Positions 24,857 through 27,155 of a stretch of DNA of 27,155 nt are shown here, one piece after another. Position 1 is the stretch's first letter; every line of letters starts with the position of its first letter. The position numbers were made by a program, and so were the translations under genes. Origin of the DNA: Stramenopiles sp. TOSAG23-2 (taxonomy: Eukaryota; Sar); assembly GCA_900128395.1 (NCBI GenBank), contig LT649421.1, positions 1 to 27,155 on the forward strand, given 5' to 3'. The notes below the pieces were generated by a model that saw nothing but the letters and a program-made list of their open reading frames with translations, searched no databases and was not told the origin of the DNA.

Positions 24857-25143
24857 AACAGAAAACATGGCAGAAAAACACAATTTTCAAGTGTAAAATG
24901 TTGAAAGGCGTGTGTCCATGCTAATTTATACGTGCTATTTCCATATATCAAAAAAACTTCATAGGAAAAATTATCATTACTATAGAAAATAACAAAAAAT
25001 AACAGAAAACATGGCAGAAAAACACAATTTTCAAGTGTAAAATGTTGAAAGGCGCCTGTCCATGCTAATTTCTTAATGCTATTTCCATATTTAAAAAAAA
25101 CTTCATAGGGACAATTATCATTACTATAGAAAACAACAAAAAA
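24857..25143. repeat. Two-copy tandem repeat A, period about 144 bp
   Basis: 24857-25000 and 25001-25143 are direct copies (start AACAGAAAACATGGCAG), about 90% alike by eye. The end of copy 2 merges into the start of repeat B, so the sequence TTATCATTACTATAGAAAA occurs three times (about 24970, 25115, 25330). Confidence 0.9.
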
Positions 25144-25541
25144 TCTCCATACTATAGTTTTAAGTACTCTAACAAAAAATATGTAAATTAGACTACCAAA
25201 TTTATACTACATTTCTATAACACCTCAAACACAAATATTTTTGCCAATTTTATTTTCAAATTGAGAAGTTCCGCCAAAGTGGGTACAAAAATTGAGAAAT
25301 TTCATCAAATATATCAAAATTGCATTAAATTATCATTACTATAGAAAACAACAAAAAATCTCCATACTATAGTTTTAAGTACTCTAACAAAAATATGTAA
25401 ATTAGACTACGAAACTTATACTACACTTCTATAACACCTCAAACACGAATATTTTTGCCAATTTTATTTTCATTTTTAAAAGTTCCGCCAAAGTGGGTAC
25501 AAAAATTGAGAAATTTCATCAAATATATCAAAATTGCATTA
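25113..25541. repeat. Two-copy tandem repeat B, period about 215 bp
   Basis: 25113-25327 and 25328-25541 are direct adjacent copies beginning AATTATCATTACTATAG and ending AAAATTGCATTA, with scattered substitutions and one deleted A. No protein is encoded. Confidence 0.92.
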
Positions 25542-26068
25542 CGTCTCCCAATATCATTTCCAACATTTTAAAGTCATATAAAGTTTCAGATCCTCTCTTT
25601 ATATATATAAATTGTATCTCTAAACTCCAACCAAAATAAATATGACATTTACATGAAACGCTAGACCCAAAGTGAATTTTTACTTAAAAATGCACATTTT
25701 TTGACACTTTTATTAAGGTTTTACAAGCCTATTCGATAGTAAGGGTACTTTGACATGCAATTAAAACGTCGTTAGTAAAGTATGTTCCTGACACTCAGTT
25801 GTCATCAACTTACTCTTAGGTTTGGCTCTATACATGTAGAAATGAGAATCGAACCTAGTTTTGTATTGATATTTTAATTGACTCGAGATATATTGTATCC
25901 ACTATACCCCATTTTGCAATGCATTTGAACATGCTTGAAAAAGGCCTAGAATTCCAGATCGATTTTCGTTCACATACATTTTAACGAGAGCTAGAAATCT
26001 TCATTTTGAACATGCAACATAAAAAAATTTGATAAAATATCGTATATTCTATATCGTAGGTGATATAT
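25542..26068. other. Single-copy spacer in the repeat block
   Basis: About 527 bp of AT-rich sequence between repeats B and C. I find no open frame of note, no tRNA (a GGTTCGATT-like box near 25845-25857 on the minus strand lacks a pairing T-arm) and no recognisable transposon protein. Confidence 0.5.
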
Positions 26069-26660
26069 TTAACTTTTCTCCGAGAGTTTATGTGTATAAT
26101 TATGTTTTTAAAGAAAAGTGCTGAAAAAAAAATTTTAATCGCACGTTAGCATGGAGGTAGTATTAGAGCACTTTTCCATCGAAATGGTGAAAATCATGAA
26201 AGGTTGAAAACTTTCATTGAAGTTATTATTATCAGACTTTGAAACGTTGCAAATCCGTTATTTATTACATGTGCAATGTCTATAGGTCGTGGTCTTGGCA
26301 GTTTAACTGTAAAACCATGCTTACTAAAAATATCGTGCATTTTGATCATTTACGTTAGGGTTAATTAACTTTTCTCCGAGAGTTTATGTGTATAATTATG
26401 TTTTTAAAGAAAAGTGCTGAAAAAAAAATTTTAATCGCACGTTAGCATGGAGTTAGTATTAGAGCACTTTTCCATCGAAATGGTGAAAATCATGAAAGGT
26501 TGAAAACTTTCATTGAAGTTATTCAAATTAGACTTTGAAACGTTGCATATCCGTTACCTATTACGTATACAATGTCTGTAGGTCGTGGTCTTGGGAGTTT
26601 ACACTTAGAACCTTGTTTACTAAAAATATCGTGCATTTTGATCATTTACGTTAGGGTTAG
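26069..26660. repeat. Two-copy tandem repeat C, period 296 bp
   Basis: 26069-26364 and 26365-26660 are adjacent direct copies, about 93% alike by eye, starting TTAACTTTTCTCCGAGAG. Each ends with ACGTTAGGGTTA, a telomere-like hexamer. No coding is conserved between copies. Confidence 0.93.
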
Positions 26661-27155
26661 AGATGCTAGCATTACTCAGCATTGCGGGGTCATACCCGTA
26701 CATGACGGGACCTCTCACTCTATTTTTCAGCACCAACATACACTCACACAAATGCCATTTCTACACTTTCCCATTATATACAAAGCTGAAACCAATACCT
26801 AAAAGTCGTATACTGATCACCTAAACAATCCCCGACCGTTCTCCTGTCCATACATCACGTATAAGTCGAGCTTTACACCGATATGTGATTTTCAAGATCG
26901 GGTTAGTTTAGGGTTAGAGACCAACGTATAGGCCGAGATTTACACCGATATGTGATTTTCAAGATCGGGTTAGTTTAGGGTTAGAGACCAAAAAATCACC
27001 AAAATATTGAAAAATTATCACAAATATCATCAAAATACAATGTGTCGAATTTTTCTATCTAAATCTTCTACAAATTAATTCGAAATAAGACACATCTCTC
27101 AAAACATGTCTAAAGGAAAGAAGTACATGAATATTTTGATCTAAATATGTTTTAA
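26661..27155. other. Non-coding end of window
   Basis: Apart from repeat D this stretch holds a small dyad (CCCGT...ACGGG, about 26697-26711) and AT-rich sequence. No gene is supported. Confidence 0.5.
26857..26990. repeat. Two-copy tandem repeat D, period 67 bp
   Basis: 26857-26923 and 26924-26990 are adjacent direct copies, nearly identical, sharing TTTACACCGATATGTGATTT and ending TTTAGGGTTAGAGACCA. The last part shares TAGGGTTAGAGA with the end of repeat C copy 2. Confidence 0.92.

Noticed and set aside
25798-25870. Possible tRNA on the minus strand (B-box-like GGTTCGATT)
   Set aside because: The bases either side of the loop do not pair into a T-arm and no acceptor stem or A box can be placed.
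26572-26802. 76-codon frame at the end of repeat C
   Set aside because: It runs out of copy 2 into single-copy DNA, is not kept in copy 1 and shows no domain features.
1-27155. CRISPR array, phage or bacterial defence system
   Set aside because: No regularly spaced repeats, cas-like or phage-like proteins; the gene content and intron are eukaryotic.

Overview
The window is nuclear DNA from a strongly AT-rich protist. It carries densely packed, mostly intron-poor genes, one clear spliceosomal intron (GTAAGT...TAG, 127 bp), asparagine-rich low-complexity runs, microsatellites and no bacterial operon signals. Several features suggest a marine, probably flagellated microalga or related protist, perhaps a stramenopile: RPxTA/RPQSAP-type basic motifs as in ciliary proteins, GC(T/M)D...DDGSC secreted repeats, a cytochrome b5/BTB-like fusion, and cyclic-nucleotide-binding plus EF-hand proteins. 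The lineage is inference only; no rRNA, tRNA or organelle marker is present.

Layout. 1-75 may hold the edge of a minus-strand exon. 173-510 is a perfect 169-bp tandem duplication covering the upstream region and first codons of a coactosin-type ADF-H/SH3BGR-like fusion gene (499-1581, +). A membrane-anchored JmjC/cupin-8 dioxygenase follows (1829 or 1910-3424, +). It converges on a two-exon phytanoyl-CoA-dioxygenase-like gene (3858-5013, -). The latter is divergent from a three-part protein with an NSF/Cdc48 N-domain-like region, a BTB-like region and cytochrome b5 (5685-7283, +), which converges on a membrane-anchored CutA1 (7620-8060, -). Next come an F-box-like acidic protein (8803-9666, -), a large nuclear-looking zinc-motif/PDZ-like protein (10612-13566, +), and two small basic proteins that overlap head to head (13990-14622, - and 14606-15034, +). 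A large secreted protein (15827-18904, +) has 13 Cys-Asp repeats, a poly-acidic block and a very long Lys/Glu tail. After it lie the remains of an animal-type haem peroxidase (about 19587-20386, +) and a 1245-residue cyclic-nucleotide-binding/EF-hand protein (20688-24425, -). The last 2.7 kb has no convincing gene; most of it is made of sequence blocks each present exactly twice in tandem.

The genes do not form one pathway. The most unusual signals are structural. First, seven separate two-copy direct duplications of 67-296 bp occur in 27 kb. Second, a motif (TTCTCT...ACTCAT / ATGAGT...AGAGAA) appears in three of the four convergent intergenic regions, twice as a dyad; a perfect A/T palindrome occupies the fourth. 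This suggests a shared bidirectional 3'-end element. Third, the charge-segregated secreted repeat protein is flanked on both sides by the same 90-bp sequence.
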